In this document: positions 32,455-42,258 of the stretch, in pieces | Layout: every line of letters begins with the position of its first letter | How positions within the stretch are numbered: the first letter of the stretch is position 1 | Source of the DNA: JABWCQ01 sp964587105 | GTDB lineage: Bacteria > Electryoneota > RPQS01 | Direction of reading: 5' to 3' | Assembly (NCBI GenBank): GCA_964587105.1 | Contig: CAZPKG010000005.1 | Span: forward strand, 124,001-188,000 | Length of the DNA: 64,000 bases | Position numbers and translations under genes: made by a program | The notes under the pieces: model-generated | The model's input: the letters and a program-made list of their open reading frames with translations, nothing else | The model's database searches: none | What the model was told of the DNA's origin: nothing

Positions 32455-32992
32455 TCCTTCCGACGCCGCGCAGATTTTGGATATTTACGCGCCGATCATT
32501 CGACACACGGCAATAACGTTTGAGTATGAGATTCCGGAGGTCGAGGAGTTTGAAGAGCGAATCCGGAAGACCTCTGAGTTCTATCCGTATTTGGTGTGGG
32601 AAGAGCACCGCGAGATTTTAGGCTATACGTATGCCACGCGGTTTCGTTCTCGTAAGGCCTATGACTGGATTTGCGAATCGGCGATATACATCTCTGAAAG
32701 CGCGCGCGGCAAAGGCCTTGGTCAAAAGCTCTATTTGAAACTGTTTGACTGTCTGCGCGCGCAAGGTTTGGTTTCGGTTGTCGCTGTGGTAAGGCCGCAT
32801 GCTCAAACAGTGGATTTTCATGAGGCTTTGGGATTTCAGAAAGTTGGAGTTATTCCCTTCGGTGGATATAAGCACAACGAATGGCACGATGCAGGCTTCT
32901 GGCAGCTTGTGCTGTTTGACCCGGCGCCGACGTCGCCCGCTCCGGTGAAGCCATTTCCCAGTATTTCTCATTTGATCTCGCTCGATGCCTAA
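32438..32992 (+). CDS. GNAT N-acetyltransferase (phosphinothricin-type)
   Basis: A 184-residue acetyltransferase of the Pat/YwnH branch. Its opening IRLANPSDAAQILDIYAPIIRHTAITFEYE is typical of that group, and the acetyl-CoA loop is SARGKGLGQKLY. The C-terminal FHEALGFQKVGV and GYKHNEWHDAGFWQL segments are also characteristic. Members acetylate small amines such as phosphinothricin or methionine sulphone, but the natural substrate here is unknown. It overlaps the apeA and SDR genes at either end. Confidence 0.88.
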   Translation: MIRLANPSDAAQILDIYAPIIRHTAITFEYEIPEVEEFEERIRKTSEFYPYLVWEEHREILGYTYATRFRSRKAYDWICESAIYISESARGKGLGQKLYLKLFDCLRAQGLVSVVAVVRPHAQTVDFHEALGFQKVGVIPFGGYKHNEWHDAGFWQLVLFDPAPTSPAPVKPFPSISHLISLDA

Positions 32993-33761
32993 AACGGCTT
33001 TGATCACGGGCGCATCGAGCGGAATCGGGCTTGAATTGGCGAAGCTGTTCGCGCGGGATAAGATCAATTTGGTGCTGGTTGCCCGGAGTGCGGAGCGACT
33101 TGATGAAATTGCGCGCGATTTGTCGGCGCAGTTCGGGGTTGCGACCGTTGTCATGATCGCCGATCTTTCCCAACCCAATTCCGCCGTGGAATTATTTCGC
33201 GAAACTCAAGTACGCGGTCTGACGATTGACTATCTCGTGAACAACGCGGGGTTTGGAATTCTTGATAGATTTCTGAATACGGACCTGAGTCGCGAACTCG
33301 AGATGATTCAATTACACGTGGCGACGACAACGACGCTGACGAAGCTTTATGCCACCGAGATGACCGCGCATGGAGAGGGCAAAATTCTGAATGTGGCCTC
33401 GACAGCGGCCTTTCAGCCGGGACCGTGGATGGCTGTTTACTACGCGACCAAAGCCTATATGCTGAGTTACAGCGAAGCGGCTAACGAGGCCCTGCGTAGT
33501 TCGGGTGTGACCGTGACATGCCTCTGTCCGGGACCGACACCGACGAATTTTCAGGTCAGGGCGAAGAATCGCAAGAAGGGAATTTTGCGACATGTCAAGA
33601 CGTCCGCTGAATATGTTGCTCTGAGTGGTTACAGGGCTATGCACGCCGGGAAGCCACTTGTGATCCCCGGTGTTCTGAATCAAATCGGGGTGTTTGCCGT
33701 TCGTATTCTGCCGCGCAGAGTGGTCACCTATCTTTCGCGCAAGGCCTCAGAAAAATCGTAA
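32985..33761 (+). CDS. short-chain dehydrogenase/reductase
   Basis: A 258-residue classical SDR. The cofactor motif is TGASSGIG at residues 8-15, NNAG is in the middle, the catalytic Ser lies in NVASTAAF, and the YxxxK pair is in VYYATKAYM. The A-R-S after the second strand favours NADPH. The substrate is not evident. The gene overlaps the GNAT gene by 8 bases. Confidence 0.9.
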   Translation: MPKTALITGASSGIGLELAKLFARDKINLVLVARSAERLDEIARDLSAQFGVATVVMIADLSQPNSAVELFRETQVRGLTIDYLVNNAGFGILDRFLNTDLSRELEMIQLHVATTTTLTKLYATEMTAHGEGKILNVASTAAFQPGPWMAVYYATKAYMLSYSEAANEALRSSGVTVTCLCPGPTPTNFQVRAKNRKKGILRHVKTSAEYVALSGYRAMHAGKPLVIPGVLNQIGVFAVRILPRRVVTYLSRKASEKS

Positions 33762-33870
33762 ACCGGGTCTTAAACCTGCCACAAGTTTCGCATTTCCTCT
33801 CTCGTATTCTCTGGATCGGTGTGGTGTCGCCGTCCGAAATCCTATATCTCCTATCCGTTCCGGAGGACCC

Positions 33871-36123
33871 ATGCCCCTGTTGACTGCCGTTTTGATTTTG
33901 ATTTTGAGCCAGGTTGCGTGGGCGGACATGTCCGGCTACGAAGTTGTGGCCAAGAAACTGACCGTGCCGATTGTGCTGGATGGTCGGATTGAAAAGACTT
34001 GGCTGGAAGGCGGCAAGGCCGACAACTTCATCCAACGCGAACCGGGCTACCCCGCTCCTGTGACTCAGAAGTCTGAAGTCTATGTTTATTACGACGAGAA
34101 TGCGCTTTATTTTGCGTACATGCTCTATGACACGGCGCCCGACAGCATCGCGGGCCAGATTCAGCGGCGTGACAACGACTCCAACTCGGACTTCGTTGAT
34201 CTCTACTTGGACACTTTTCATGATCACCGCACAGGCTATTGGTTCACGGTTACTGCGGCGGGTGTGCAGGCGGAGGGAACGTTCTTCAGCGAGAATAATC
34301 TCTCAAACTCGTGGGATGCTGTCTGGGAATCTGCTGTTGCGATAACCGACAGCGGCTGGAGCGTTGAGTTGCGAATTCCGTTTCAGATTATGCGGCACGG
34401 CGGCCCGCGCGAAGATGGTTGGGGCGTCGCGTTCGCACGCAAGATATATCGCATTAACGAAGCAGGGTTCTGGCCGCCGGTTGATCCAGAGATTGGCTGG
34501 AAAGCATCGAAAATTGCTACGCTAAGCGGCTTGGACGACATCGCGTCCTCGGCACATCTTGAAGTGCTTCCACACGTTGTAGGCCGTTGGGATGCACCGG
34601 TCGAGCGCACTGAGGCATATGAACTGGCACAGGAGTTTCGCTCGGAGAACGAATGGGAGAACTTGGGTCTAACCTTGAAGTATGTTCCGTCGGCGGCTCT
34701 GAGTATTGACGCGGCTTATCAGCCGGACTTCGCGCAGGTTGACGTGGACGAAGCGGTTATCAATCTTACCGATTATCCAGTTTTTCTATCTGAGAAGCGT
34801 CCGTTCTTTCTTGAATCCAAAGAGTACTTTGAAGAGACGCCTTATACGTTTGTCTATACACGCCGAGTGGCCGATCCTGATTACGGCGGACGTGTAAACT
34901 ATCAACAAGGGAACATTAAAGCGAGTTTTCTGGCGGGCAAGAATCGTTTGTCGTATTTCGACGAGCAATTTGAAACACGCGGACTCTTGCAAGATGCGTT
35001 TGTCGGACGTACGACATTAAATTCCGGCAGACATCGTTTCGGTTTGACAGGAACGTACCTTAACCAAACCGGATACTCGGCGGCAGCAGCAGGGTTTGAC
35101 GCAAAATTCCGCTGGCGCGTGCGCGATCAACTCAATCTCTGGTTTGCCGGAGTAGATCGCAGCGGAACTCCGGTGCAGCATTGGTATCGCGTCACAGAAG
35201 TGAGCGATGAACAACCTGTTGAAGCTCGCGTCGGCTACATTCGAGATTATGGCCCGTTCCGTTCAGAGCTTGCCGCAGCGTTTCGCGGAACGGACTATGA
35301 CATTAACGATTTGGGGTGGGGTGATCCGTCAAATCAACTCCGACAAGCGCTGTGGATTGGGGACAACTACTATCTCAAAGGCACCGCGTTCCGTAATGTC
35401 GGATTTGACATCAACAGCCTCCGCACAACGTTGACGACGGGCGATGCGGCTGAAGGTTATGCGAATTTCAATCTCTTCACAACCACGCGCACGAATTGGG
35501 ATCTTGGCGGCGGCATGGAGTGGGGTGATGATTTTCGCAGACGAAATGTAGGTCCGGATGGCGGCGAATTTCGCGACAACTTCGGTTCGTTTAATCATGA
35601 GTACTACAAATACTTTTGGCATTGGGCGTGGCTTTGGAGCGATCAAACGAAGCCCTTCCGTTATGGTTCTGACTTCCGCTATCGCACATTCCGCGACGGC
35701 AACGCTTTCGGATTTGAGCCTGAAATTTCTTGGCGTCCGCGCTCAAACATCGAACTTGGCGCCGAAGTGGATTGGACACGCGTGTGGGATTCGAAGACTT
35801 TTGTCGACACGAGCGGCGTACCAGAAGTCGCCGATTTTCGCAATTGGATCCTCAAAGCCAATTGGTCACCCAGCTTGAAACTCTCTTTCCGCGCAACCGT
35901 GCAATGGGTTGAAAAGGAGTGGGAAGATTACGGCACCCCACGTCCCTACAGCGGTCGCAATCGACTCTATGGCAACTATCTGTTAGCATACAATTGGAGC
36001 CCGGGAAGTTGGTGCTATCTCGTGTACGACGAGACTTTCCGCGACGTTGAGACACGCGACAACAACGCCCCGAGTGAGCGCACTTTGCGCGCAAAACTAA
36101 CTTACTTCTTCACGGTGCCGTAG
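33871..36123 (+). CDS. DUF5916-type outer-membrane protein with CBM9-like N-terminus
   Basis: A 750-residue protein from the ATG at 33871, chosen because CGGAGG stands 4 bases upstream and the signal peptide (LLTAVLILILSQVAWA) follows. Residues about 30-240 resemble a family 9 carbohydrate-binding fold (VPIVLDGRIEKTWLEGG, VYVYYDENALYFAYML, DFVDLYLDTFHDHRTGYWF). The rest has alternating aromatic strands of an outer-membrane beta-barrel ending FFTVP, matching the DUF5916 layout. The C-terminus shows no T9SS sorting motif. The substrate is unknown and a sugar or peptide binding role is inferred. Confidence 0.8.
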   Translation: MPLLTAVLILILSQVAWADMSGYEVVAKKLTVPIVLDGRIEKTWLEGGKADNFIQREPGYPAPVTQKSEVYVYYDENALYFAYMLYDTAPDSIAGQIQRRDNDSNSDFVDLYLDTFHDHRTGYWFTVTAAGVQAEGTFFSENNLSNSWDAVWESAVAITDSGWSVELRIPFQIMRHGGPREDGWGVAFARKIYRINEAGFWPPVDPEIGWKASKIATLSGLDDIASSAHLEVLPHVVGRWDAPVERTEAYELAQEFRSENEWENLGLTLKYVPSAALSIDAAYQPDFAQVDVDEAVINLTDYPVFLSEKRPFFLESKEYFEETPYTFVYTRRVADPDYGGRVNYQQGNIKASFLAGKNRLSYFDEQFETRGLLQDAFVGRTTLNSGRHRFGLTGTYLNQTGYSAAAAGFDAKFRWRVRDQLNLWFAGVDRSGTPVQHWYRVTEVSDEQPVEARVGYIRDYGPFRSELAAAFRGTDYDINDLGWGDPSNQLRQALWIGDNYYLKGTAFRNVGFDINSLRTTLTTGDAAEGYANFNLFTTTRTNWDLGGGMEWGDDFRRRNVGPDGGEFRDNFGSFNHEYYKYFWHWAWLWSDQTKPFRYGSDFRYRTFRDGNAFGFEPEISWRPRSNIELGAEVDWTRVWDSKTFVDTSGVPEVADFRNWILKANWSPSLKLSFRATVQWVEKEWEDYGTPRPYSGRNRLYGNYLLAYNWSPGSWCYLVYDETFRDVETRDNNAPSERTLRAKLTYFFTVP

Positions 36124-36156
36124 TCGGCGCCTTTGGTTCCGCAATCAAATTAGAAC

Positions 36157-37665
36157 ATGTCCGAACAAAACGATTCACAAGAACTTTCCGAACTTCTAAG
36201 ACTACGCCGCGAAAAACTCGATACGCTGCGCAGTCACGGTGTCAATCCTTATCCCTATTCGTTTGAGAAGACGATTCACATTCCCGAACTGCTGGACAAG
36301 TTTGAGAGTGTGCAGGAGTCTGAAGATCATACGGGTCCTGAATTCGCGATTGCAGGCCGCATTGTATCCGTGAGAATCATGGGCAAGGCGGCTTTTTGTC
36401 ATATGCGCGACGAATTCGGGCAGATGCAGGTGTATGTTCAGCGCGACAAGATCGGCGAAGAGGCCTTTGCGCTGTTTAAGCTTTACGATATCTCCGATTG
36501 GATCGGCGCTCGCGGAACAGTGTTCCTAACCAAGACAGGCGAGAAGTCGCTTCGAGCGAGCGAAGTGGTTATGCTCTCCAAGAGCGTCAAACCGCTTCCG
36601 GTCGTGAAGCAACAAGGCGATGAAGTGTTCGACGCATTCTCAGATAAAGAGTCCCGCTATCGCCAACGCTACATTGATTTGGCCGTGAATCCTGAGAATC
36701 GCGAAATCTTCAGAGCGCGCGCGAAGATTATTTCGGCGGTACGAGAGTTTCTGGATGCGCGCGGCTATCTTGAAGTTGAAACGCCGGCTCTTCAGCCGCT
36801 CTATGGTGGTGCGCTCGCGAGACCCTTCAGCACTCATTACAACGCGCTCGACCGCACGTTTTACATGCGGATTGCTGACGAGTTGTATCTGAAGCGGCTA
36901 CTCGTGGGCGGGTTTGAAAAAGTTTACGAGATTTGCAAGGACTTCCGCAACGAAGGTATGGACAGATTCCACAATCCAGAATTCACCATGCTCGAGTTCT
37001 ACCAAGCCTTTGCGGATTTTGAAATGATTATGAACCTCTCTGAAGAGATGTTCCGGCACGTGGCGCTGCGCGCACTCGGAACAACGGAGGTGACCTATCA
37101 AGGCAAGTCGGTGGATTTCGCAAAGCCGTTTCGACGTGCGCGTTTTTTTGATTTGTTGAAAGAGGCGACCGGCAAGGATTTGTTGGGGATTCCGCTAAGT
37201 GAACTGGGTGAGATTGCAAAATCATTTGAAGTTGAAATCACGCGCGAAATGGGCGAAGGCAAGATTTTGGATGAGATGATGAAGACGCTCGTGCGTCCCA
37301 AGCTTGTGGAGCCGACCTTTATCTACGATTATCCGCTTTCGCTCTCGCCGCTCGCAAAGAAGCATCGCACCGACCCAAGATTGGTCGAGCGCTTTCAACC
37401 GTTTGCCTTGGGCTTTGAATTGGGCAATGCCTTCTCCGAGTTGAACGATCCAATCGATCAGCGCGAACGCTTTGAAGCCCAGCGCAAGCTAAAAGAAGCG
37501 GGCGACGAAGAGACTCAGCCGATTGACGAGGATTTCCTGAACGCTCTCGAATACGGTATGCCCCCCACAGGCGGCATGGGCATTGGCATTGATCGTCTAA
37601 CGATGTTGATGACTGATCAGGATTCGATCAGAGAAGTTATTTTGTTTCCGCATTTGAGAAGTTAG
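36157..37665 (+). CDS. lysS: lysyl-tRNA synthetase, class II
   Basis: A 502-residue enzyme charging tRNA-Lys. The N-terminal anticodon-binding OB fold is visible (IAGRIVSVRIMGKAAFCHMRD, then QMQVYVQRD). The class II motifs are motif 1 (FLDARGYLEVETPALQP), motif 2 (YEICKDFRNEGMDRFHNPEFTMLEFY) and motif 3 (GMGIGIDRLTMLM). It is complete with no oddity. It is followed by the lolC/E-type gene after only 6 bases. Confidence 0.97.
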   Translation: MSEQNDSQELSELLRLRREKLDTLRSHGVNPYPYSFEKTIHIPELLDKFESVQESEDHTGPEFAIAGRIVSVRIMGKAAFCHMRDEFGQMQVYVQRDKIGEEAFALFKLYDISDWIGARGTVFLTKTGEKSLRASEVVMLSKSVKPLPVVKQQGDEVFDAFSDKESRYRQRYIDLAVNPENREIFRARAKIISAVREFLDARGYLEVETPALQPLYGGALARPFSTHYNALDRTFYMRIADELYLKRLLVGGFEKVYEICKDFRNEGMDRFHNPEFTMLEFYQAFADFEMIMNLSEEMFRHVALRALGTTEVTYQGKSVDFAKPFRRARFFDLLKEATGKDLLGIPLSELGEIAKSFEVEITREMGEGKILDEMMKTLVRPKLVEPTFIYDYPLSLSPLAKKHRTDPRLVERFQPFALGFELGNAFSELNDPIDQRERFEAQRKLKEAGDEETQPIDEDFLNALEYGMPPTGGMGIGIDRLTMLMTDQDSIREVILFPHLRS

Positions 37666-37671
37666 CGCTTC

Positions 37672-38889
37672 TTGTCCACCCCATTTTTCATAGCAACACG
37701 TTATCTTCGCGCCCGCTCGCATGGCGGGTTTATCTCGTTGATTACCTATTTATCGGTGGGTGGGGTGACAATTGGCACGGCGGCGCTGATTATTGTGCTG
37801 TCGGTGATGAACGGATTTGAAACCGAAGTGCGCGCGCGGATTTTGGGTGCGGACGCGCATCTACGACTTGAGACGTTTGATCAGGACGGTTTACCCGCGT
37901 GGCAGGACGCAAAGAAGATTGTTCAGGAAGTTCCGGAGGTAACCGGCGCGTCGCCCTTCATTTTCGAAAAAGGAATGGTGCGCGCGAAGAAGAAAGCCGA
38001 GGCGGCGGCCTTTCGCGGTGTGGATGAAACCTCGCTCGCCGAAGTTTCAGACCTTTCTCAGCACATGAAGTTCGGTAAACTTGAACTAAAACGCGATGGA
38101 CTGCCCGGAATTGTGTTGGGCAGATTTTTGGCCGAGCGGCTTGATGTTGTGCCGGGTGACACGGTGGTCGTGTTCTCTCCGGCGGGTGTGACAGGTCCAC
38201 TCTCAACTCCGCAGGTCAAACAGTTCGTGCTGACCGGAACATTTCAAACGGGGCTCTTCGAGTTTGACGACGTGTTGGCCTACCTCGATATTGAGACCGC
38301 TCAAAAAGTGTTCTTACGCAAGGACAAAGTTGACGGCCTTGAAATCAAGATTGCCGATATGTTTGCCGCCGATCAAGTGCGCGATAAGATAGAAACCAAA
38401 TTCAGCGCGGATTTTTTCGTGCGGACCTGGTATGAGTTGCGCTCGACCTTGTTTTCATGGATGAAAATCGAGAAATGGATGTGGACGGTAATTCTCTCGA
38501 TTATTATTATCGTGGCGGCGTTCAACATACTTTCGACCTTGATAATGGTTTCAATGGAAAAGCGGCGCGATATCGGCATCCTGAAAGCGATGGGGGCGCG
38601 TGACAAGGACATTGCGGCGGTGTTTTCGCTGCAAGGATTGATTGTAGGAGTCAGCGGCGCACTATTCGGAACCGTCTTCGGCTTTGTCATTTGCTTTGGG
38701 CAACTTCGATTTAAGTGGATATCGCTTCCTTCAGACATCTATTTTCTCGATGCACTCCCTGTTAAAATGATGCCGCTTGATTTTGCCATTGTCATTGTCA
38801 TTGCAATCTTGCTGGCGTATTTGGGATCGCTCTATCCGGCGCGCAAAGCCTCGATGCTCTCACCCGTTGAGGCGATTCGTGAAGGCTAA
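37672..38889 (+). CDS. LolC/LolE-type ABC transporter permease
   Basis: A 405-residue inner-membrane protein starting with a TTG at 37672. The opening PFFIATRYLRARSHGGFISLITYLSVGGVTIGTAALIIVLSVMNGFE is the LolC/E signature. A large periplasmic loop and three C-terminal helices with SMEKRRDIGILKAMGARDKDI follow. LolCDE releases lipoproteins from the inner membrane to the carrier LolA. The ATPase lolD is not in this window. Lipoproteins occur several times here (19635, 41427, 52178, 52789). The next gene's start overlaps its stop by 11 bases. Confidence 0.9.
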   Translation: MSTPFFIATRYLRARSHGGFISLITYLSVGGVTIGTAALIIVLSVMNGFETEVRARILGADAHLRLETFDQDGLPAWQDAKKIVQEVPEVTGASPFIFEKGMVRAKKKAEAAAFRGVDETSLAEVSDLSQHMKFGKLELKRDGLPGIVLGRFLAERLDVVPGDTVVVFSPAGVTGPLSTPQVKQFVLTGTFQTGLFEFDDVLAYLDIETAQKVFLRKDKVDGLEIKIADMFAADQVRDKIETKFSADFFVRTWYELRSTLFSWMKIEKWMWTVILSIIIIVAAFNILSTLIMVSMEKRRDIGILKAMGARDKDIAAVFSLQGLIVGVSGALFGTVFGFVICFGQLRFKWISLPSDIYFLDALPVKMMPLDFAIVIVIAILLAYLGSLYPARKASMLSPVEAIREG

Positions 38890-40357
38890 TCCGGCAGCAG
38901 AACAGCAGAATTATCCTGCGTGGCTGGTTGTTGTGATTACAGCGGCGGCATTGCTCGCACGTTTGCCGCTGTTAGATTACAGCTTTTACGGCGACGAAGG
39001 GTTTTCTCTGCTTCGGGACAGTTCGCAGCTCATTACGAGCACGGAAGATCGTTTTCGACCGCTGTTCTTCTCTCTCCTGTATATATGGCGGCAACTCGGT
39101 TTTGAAGGTGAAATCGGCCTCAGATTGTTGCCGTTGATTTTTGGCGTCGCGCAGATTCCGCTCGCATTTCTTGTAGGCCGCAAGCTTCGTGACGACCGCT
39201 TGGGAGTGCTGCTCGCTGTGCTGACAGCGGCGTCACCGATGCTGATTGAGTTTTCGCAGGAATTGCGAATGTACTCGATGGTGGCGGCAATTGCGCTGGC
39301 TCAGATTTATGTGATGCTGTTGATGCTTGAGCGGTTCTCGTGGTGGCGCTGGAGCGCCTTTGTGTTGGTCGCGCTGCTTGGCGTTTACACGCACCTGCTT
39401 TATTGGCTATTTTTGATGGGCGTCACGCTGACATTCTTGCGCGAACGGAAACGACTGTCGATTGTGAAAAGCTGGGGCGCGCTGGCCGCTACCGTCTTGC
39501 TCTATTTGCCGAATCTGCCTAATCTGATGCGTTTTCAGGAGACTCGCGGCGGCGAGTATCAAATGGATTTCATCAGTGCGATCCCAAAGCTCCTTGCGGC
39601 ATTCACGGTCGGATTCAGTTATTTTGACGTCGGTGAGCAGGGAGCCGGTCGCGCCGTTGGAATGCAAGAGGTAACTGCAAATCTGCCGCTCGTACTATTG
39701 GCGCTTGCAGCGGGCTTGGTAATTGTTTGGAAACTAATCTGGTTGCACTTGCGTAAAGAGGATCGGAACCTGCTGTGGATTGGCCACGAGCTTTTTACCG
39801 TTCCGGTTGTCGTTGCAACTCTGGCCAGCGCTGCGACAGGGAAGTATTTTTTGCAGCCGAAGTATCTGATTTTCTCCGCACCGTTCGCGATCTTGTTTGT
39901 CGCGCTGGCCTTTGATGACCTGCGAAACATCTATGGCAGAAAGCTAATGGCTGTGCTGGGTTCTCTGATTGCTTTTATTGCCTTGGCTCACTATTGGGAA
40001 CCTATTGAGCATGGTCGAAAGGAAAATTGGCGGACGGCAGCCGAAGTACTTTCAACTTCCATAAATGACTCGACTGCATTTGTTGTGCTTCCAGGACATT
40101 ATCGATTGCTAATCTATTATGCTCCCGGTATTGAGAAACAGTGGGAGCAAATTGACGTGCAGGCCGACGCTGCGGCGGCAGAGCGCAGAACAGCGGAGCT
40201 TGCCCGGACAAAACGCGACATCTATTATTTGAGACATGACGTTGTTCAGAATTTGCGGGATCCTGACGACAAAATGATTGCTGCACTAAGCAGATCAGGC
40301 AAACCGCTTTCAGTAACGCAACTAAATCCGCGCTTCAAAATATACCGTTGGGGATAA
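38879..40357 (+). CDS. GT-C-type membrane glycosyltransferase (family 39-like)
   Basis: A 492-residue membrane protein from a GTG at 38879, which has GAGG six bases upstream. A frame extends back to 38777 inside the previous gene, but that part has no site. About 10-12 transmembrane helices are predicted. The first extracytoplasmic loop carries YSFYGDEGFSLL, whose DE pair is the catalytic motif of GT-C enzymes such as ArnT and PMT. The C-terminal 90 residues are soluble. A lipid-linked sugar donor and an envelope acceptor are expected; neither is identifiable. Confidence 0.8.
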   Translation: MKANPAAEQQNYPAWLVVVITAAALLARLPLLDYSFYGDEGFSLLRDSSQLITSTEDRFRPLFFSLLYIWRQLGFEGEIGLRLLPLIFGVAQIPLAFLVGRKLRDDRLGVLLAVLTAASPMLIEFSQELRMYSMVAAIALAQIYVMLLMLERFSWWRWSAFVLVALLGVYTHLLYWLFLMGVTLTFLRERKRLSIVKSWGALAATVLLYLPNLPNLMRFQETRGGEYQMDFISAIPKLLAAFTVGFSYFDVGEQGAGRAVGMQEVTANLPLVLLALAAGLVIVWKLIWLHLRKEDRNLLWIGHELFTVPVVVATLASAATGKYFLQPKYLIFSAPFAILFVALAFDDLRNIYGRKLMAVLGSLIAFIALAHYWEPIEHGRKENWRTAAEVLSTSINDSTAFVVLPGHYRLLIYYAPGIEKQWEQIDVQADAAAAERRTAELARTKRDIYYLRHDVVQNLRDPDDKMIAALSRSGKPLSVTQLNPRFKIYRWG

Positions 40358-40358
40358 G

Positions 40359-40823
40359 ATGCTGCTCTCGCGACCATCCACTTATGCCATTCGCGCGCTC
40401 CTGTATTTGGCCAAACAGGATACAACCGACCCGATTCTTGCTCCCACGATTGCGAGGGAAGAAAACTTGCCGGCTCCGTTTTTGGCTAAACTATTGCGTA
40501 CGTTATCCGAAGCAAGGATATTGACGTCGAACCGTGGACCGGGCGGAGGCTATCGGTTGGCCAAGACAGCCGATCAGATTTCGTTGCAGGAGGTTTCGGA
40601 GTTGTTCGATGGCGTCACATTGGCCAATGAGTGTTTACTCGGCTATGGAAAGTGCTCATCGACAACACCGTGTCCCGTCCATACGCTGTGGGGGCCGCGC
40701 AAGGAATACATGCAGGAGTTTCTGTCCAGCACAACCATTGCGGGGCTACTTGCGCTCGATTCCAAACGCCTCGCACCAATCATCGACGAACCTCGACGAG
40801 GACGGCGACGGAAGAGTAGTTGA
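40359..40823 (+). CDS. Rrf2-family transcriptional regulator, probable Fe-S sensor
   Basis: A 154-residue protein with a winged helix of the Rrf2 type (STYAIRALLYLAK, then GPGGGYRLAKTADQISL). A cluster-binding pattern follows: C92, C99, C105 and H108 (C-x6-C-x5-C-x2-H), close to the IscR spacing. Such proteins sense [2Fe-2S] status, NO or redox state. The C-terminal tail is Arg-rich. It follows the glycosyltransferase gene by 1 base, is the last gene before a terminator, and its targets are not evident. Confidence 0.88.
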   Translation: MLLSRPSTYAIRALLYLAKQDTTDPILAPTIAREENLPAPFLAKLLRTLSEARILTSNRGPGGGYRLAKTADQISLQEVSELFDGVTLANECLLGYGKCSSTTPCPVHTLWGPRKEYMQEFLSSTTIAGLLALDSKRLAPIIDEPRRGRRRKSS

Positions 40824-40836
40824 AAAGTTTAGAGAT

Positions 40837-40868
40837 AAGAAGGGCTGTGCAAATGCACAGCCCTTCTT
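40837..40868. terminator. bidirectional terminator between convergent genes
   Basis: A 14-bp perfect stem AAGAAGGGCTGTGC / GCACAGCCCTTCTT with a 4-base loop, between the ends of the Rrf2 gene (+) and the SLBB gene (-). T-rich tails are short on both sides. Confidence 0.8.
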
Positions 40869-40890
40869 ACGTACCGAATGATCTTCGAGC

Positions 40891-41409
40891 CTAATTCGCG
40901 AGGAAGAAGAAGTAATAGACATTCGCCACAATGGCCAGCTGACTGGCGACGGACGCGACATCCGAGACCAACTGCCAGGCAGAACCGTGCACGACGATCG
41001 TGTCTTCGGGTTTCAAGTCGGGAATCAGCCGTTTGTCGCCGGTCTTGATGTACTTGCGGACATTGACCGTTATGACGTCTTGCTCGCCTGAATCTTCTTC
41101 GCGCACAACTTTGACGTCCGACAATCGCGAACGCGCGCTCGGGCCGCCGGCCAGAGACATGAGTGCGACAAGATCTGTTTCAGCCGGAACATAGTACTGG
41201 CCGGGCCGCTGCACACGTCCCCAGATGTTCACGCGAATCAGCAGTTCATTGGCTTCATTAAGATAGTACTTGCTGCCTTCGCCAACGCGCTTGACCTGCG
41301 GAATTTTGAAAGATGCAGGTCCAACCTGAAGGTCAGATTGTGCGAACAGGCTGCCGACGGAAAGTGTCAGCAGCAGGAAAAGAAATGAAAACAATCGTGC
41401 GAGCCTCAT
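40891..41409 (-). CDS. SLBB-domain secreted protein (polysaccharide-export-like)
   Basis: A 172-residue protein from the ATG at 41409, chosen because GGAGG stands 4 bases upstream and the signal peptide (LFSFLFLLLTLSVGSLFAQ) follows; a GTG at 41430 would add 7 residues. One SLBB fold is visible: RVNIWGRVQRPGQYYVPAETDLVALMSLAGGPS. SLBB domains occur in Wza-type export outer-membrane proteins, but the PES domain is absent and the protein is short. A helix near the C-terminus (ASQLAIVANVYYFFFL) could insert in a membrane. It is the last gene of the porU-porV operon, so a role near the T9SS is possible. Confidence 0.8.
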   Translation of the reverse strand: MRLARLFSFLFLLLTLSVGSLFAQSDLQVGPASFKIPQVKRVGEGSKYYLNEANELLIRVNIWGRVQRPGQYYVPAETDLVALMSLAGGPSARSRLSDVKVVREEDSGEQDVITVNVRKYIKTGDKRLIPDLKPEDTIVVHGSAWQLVSDVASVASQLAIVANVYYFFFLAN

Positions 41410-41426
41410 TCGGCCTCCGTTTCGAC

Positions 41427-42251
41427 TCACTCTTGATAGATAAATGTTGTGTACATTGCAGATCCGGCCAGCGGAAGGTCGTTTGTTTCCGACGCCGCAT
41501 AGCTGATCGCATTCAATTGCCAGACATACGTACAGTCGTGAGTCATCGGGGTGAACGCACCGTTCACACCTATGGTCAACGCATTAGAGTTTTCGTAGAG
41601 CTGCACGTCATAATCCCAAATCAATGAATCCACTCCGTACCACTCTGAATAGACTCGTATTTTGTAAAATGACAGATACGTACTGGTGCCGCCAATTGGA
41701 TAATTCCACATGATCTGCGTGTCGTTGCCCGTACCTTGAACAGACAGATTGTACGGATTGTAAATCATACGGTAATACACGGAATCGCTCCATTCCGAGC
41801 GATTGCCGGCGGTGTCATACGCCTGTACCTGCCACCAGAAGCCGTGTGTAATTCCTTGATCATCTGGCGCGAGCAGATTCGCTGGGTCGCCAAACTGATC
41901 CTCGCCGCGGTCTATCCAAAACAATACATAGTTGTTGGGTAGTTGGACATTCATGGCCAAGTCGGCAACGATGGGCGCTTCACTCGCGCTTGTCGTCTCA
42001 GCCCAGCGGCGCACACGGTAGCCTGCAAGATCGTCTTCAGGATTGCGATACCACTCGATGCGCGTCCAGTAGTTCCGATCCGTTAGCGTCGGTTCGGCGC
42101 GTACTCCCGTTTGAGGATAAATCGCGTCATCGCTGCGCGGCGCCATGCTCGGTTGCTGAGGCGGAATGTCGTCTCGGCTTTCAGTGTCCTGTCCGCAGCC
42201 GACAATCAGCGCAACGACAGAGAAAAGGAACGAGAAATATAGATATTTCAT
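41427..42251 (-). CDS. lipoprotein with fibronectin-type-III-like repeats
   Basis: A 274-residue protein from the ATG at 42251, chosen because GAGG lies 5 bases upstream and the lipobox is in place (FSVVALIVGC, Cys at 19). The rest shows two FnIII-like sandwich repeats (TRIEWYRNPEDDLAGYRVRRW and the repeat near residue 190). It is expected on the outer membrane. It follows the porV-like gene in the operon by 7 bases and precedes the SLBB gene by 17 bases. Role is unknown. Confidence 0.75.
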   Translation of the reverse strand: MKYLYFSFLFSVVALIVGCGQDTESRDDIPPQQPSMAPRSDDAIYPQTGVRAEPTLTDRNYWTRIEWYRNPEDDLAGYRVRRWAETTSASEAPIVADLAMNVQLPNNYVLFWIDRGEDQFGDPANLLAPDDQGITHGFWWQVQAYDTAGNRSEWSDSVYYRMIYNPYNLSVQGTGNDTQIMWNYPIGGTSTYLSFYKIRVYSEWYGVDSLIWDYDVQLYENSNALTIGVNGAFTPMTHDCTYVWQLNAISYAASETNDLPLAGSAMYTTFIYQE

Positions 42252-42258
42252 GCGCGCC